16,282 nucleotides of DNA from CAURMH01 sp963525745 (GTDB lineage: Bacteria > Pseudomonadota > Gammaproteobacteria > Enterobacterales > Pasteurellaceae). The notes beneath the pieces are model-generated. The model saw nothing but the letters and a program-made list of their open reading frames with translations. It was not told the DNA's origin and ran no database searches. Location of the stretch: contig CAURMH010000037.1 in NCBI GenBank assembly GCA_963525745.1, forward strand, positions 1-16,282. The letters run 5' to 3'. A program made the translations under genes and the position numbers. Below, piece after piece: positions 15,672 through 16,282 of the stretch; positions within the stretch are counted from its first letter, which is position 1, and every line of letters starts with the position of its first letter.

Positions 15672-16150
15672 GTTAAATCAGATAATATTTCTACCAGTTG
15701 TATGGCCTGTCGATTCTGCGGGAATAGGGTAATTTGTCTTGATTCTTCCGCATAATTAATAGTAATCAGCAAATCGGCTTCCGGTAATATACCTTCGCCT
15801 TTTTCCGCCCATTCGATTAAACATAATGTGCGGTCGGAGAAATAATCTCGAATGCCCATGAATTCAAGTTCTTCCGGATCACTTAAACGATATAAATCAA
15901 AATGATATACCGTTATTTCGGGGAAATGATATTCTTCTACCAATGTATAAGTCGGGCTTTTTACCTTACCTTGATAGCCCAATGCTTGCACAATTCCACG
16001 ACTTAATGTAGTTTTTCCGGCGCCTAATTGCCCCTTTAAATAAAAAACGAGCCGGCTTCGATAATCCAGTCGTCTCACTGCGTTCACCAGTTTTTGTCCA
16101 AAATTTAGCATCGCCGTTTCATCAGCAATATATTGTGTAAACATCGTCAT
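15668..16150 (-). CDS. tsaE: tRNA threonylcarbamoyladenosine biosynthesis ATPase TsaE (YjeE)
   Basis: TsaE is the ATPase that works with TsaB and TsaD to place the threonylcarbamoyl group on A37 of tRNAs reading ANN codons (t6A). The 160-residue product has the Walker A motif GQLGAGKTT (40-48), the switch segment SPTYTLVEEY (65-74), YHFDLYRL (82-89) with Asp85, DPEELEFMGIRDYF (91-104) and LIEWAEKG (111-118). These are all characteristic of YjeE/TsaE. The ATG at 16150 was chosen over the one at 16144 because it gives the usual N-terminal length; neither has a strong ribosome binding site. It is the first gene of the tsaE-amiB-mutL-miaA-glnE cluster and lies 81 bp after a tRNA-Gly gene on the same strand, with no clear terminator between. 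Confidence 0.96.
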   Translation of the reverse strand: MTMFTQYIADETAMLNFGQKLVNAVRRLDYRSRLVFYLKGQLGAGKTTLSRGIVQALGYQGKVKSPTYTLVEEYHFPEITVYHFDLYRLSDPEELEFMGIRDYFSDRTLCLIEWAEKGEGILPEADLLITINYAEESRQITLFPQNRQAIQLVEILSDLT

Positions 16151-16231
16151 TTTGAATTGAAATTACGTAATTGCCGCGATTCTATCGTATTTTTAGCGAC
16201 TTATATAGCCGTAGAGACGTAAAAATAAATT

Positions 16232-16282
<51 letters not shown>

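Overview
This window looks like a piece of a Pasteurellaceae chromosome (Haemophilus/Aggregatibacter/Actinobacillus/Mannheimia group). The best evidence is ten exact copies of the 9-bp Hin-type DNA uptake signal AAGTGCGGT (or its complement) in 16.3 kb, most followed by A/T-rich tracts. Every protein is also closest in character to gamma-proteobacterial housekeeping families, and the order tsaE-amiB-mutL-miaA-glnE is the one I recall from Haemophilus influenzae. I cannot fix the species from sequence alone.

Left part (1-3444). The 5' 543 codons of dnaK run leftward off the window edge, behind a candidate sigma-32 heat-shock promoter. Next are asnA (asparagine synthetase A, leftward) and asnC (its Lrp/AsnC-family regulator, rightward), divergent across an AT-rich region with repeated ATCTAA boxes and two promoter-like sequences.

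Middle part (3445-8348). pgeF and rluD form a leftward pair (peptidoglycan editing and 23S rRNA pseudouridylation). A 20-bp tandem duplication spans their junction and contains the pgeF start codon. bamD, an outer-membrane assembly lipoprotein, diverges from rluD and ends in a strong terminator. recX follows without recA beside it. Then comes a DASS/SLC13-type anion transporter with a good candidate CRP site upstream and a strong terminator downstream.

Right part (8483-16282). A compact leftward five-gene cluster, tsaE-amiB-mutL-miaA-glnE, has junctions between a 4-bp overlap and about 18 bp. It joins tRNA A37 modification (TsaE for t6A, MiaA for i6A), septal amidase activity (AmiB), mismatch repair (MutL) and glutamine synthetase control (GlnE). 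The window ends inside a tRNA-Gly(GCC) gene just upstream of tsaE on the same strand.

There are no mobile elements, phage genes, CRISPR arrays or signs of recent gene transfer, and no non-coding stretch longer than 300 bases. I found no previously undescribed system. The points worth a second look are small: the duplication at the pgeF start, the uniform orientation of uptake signals inside genes, the ATCTAA boxes between asnA and asnC, the CRP-like site before the transporter, and the isolated recX.
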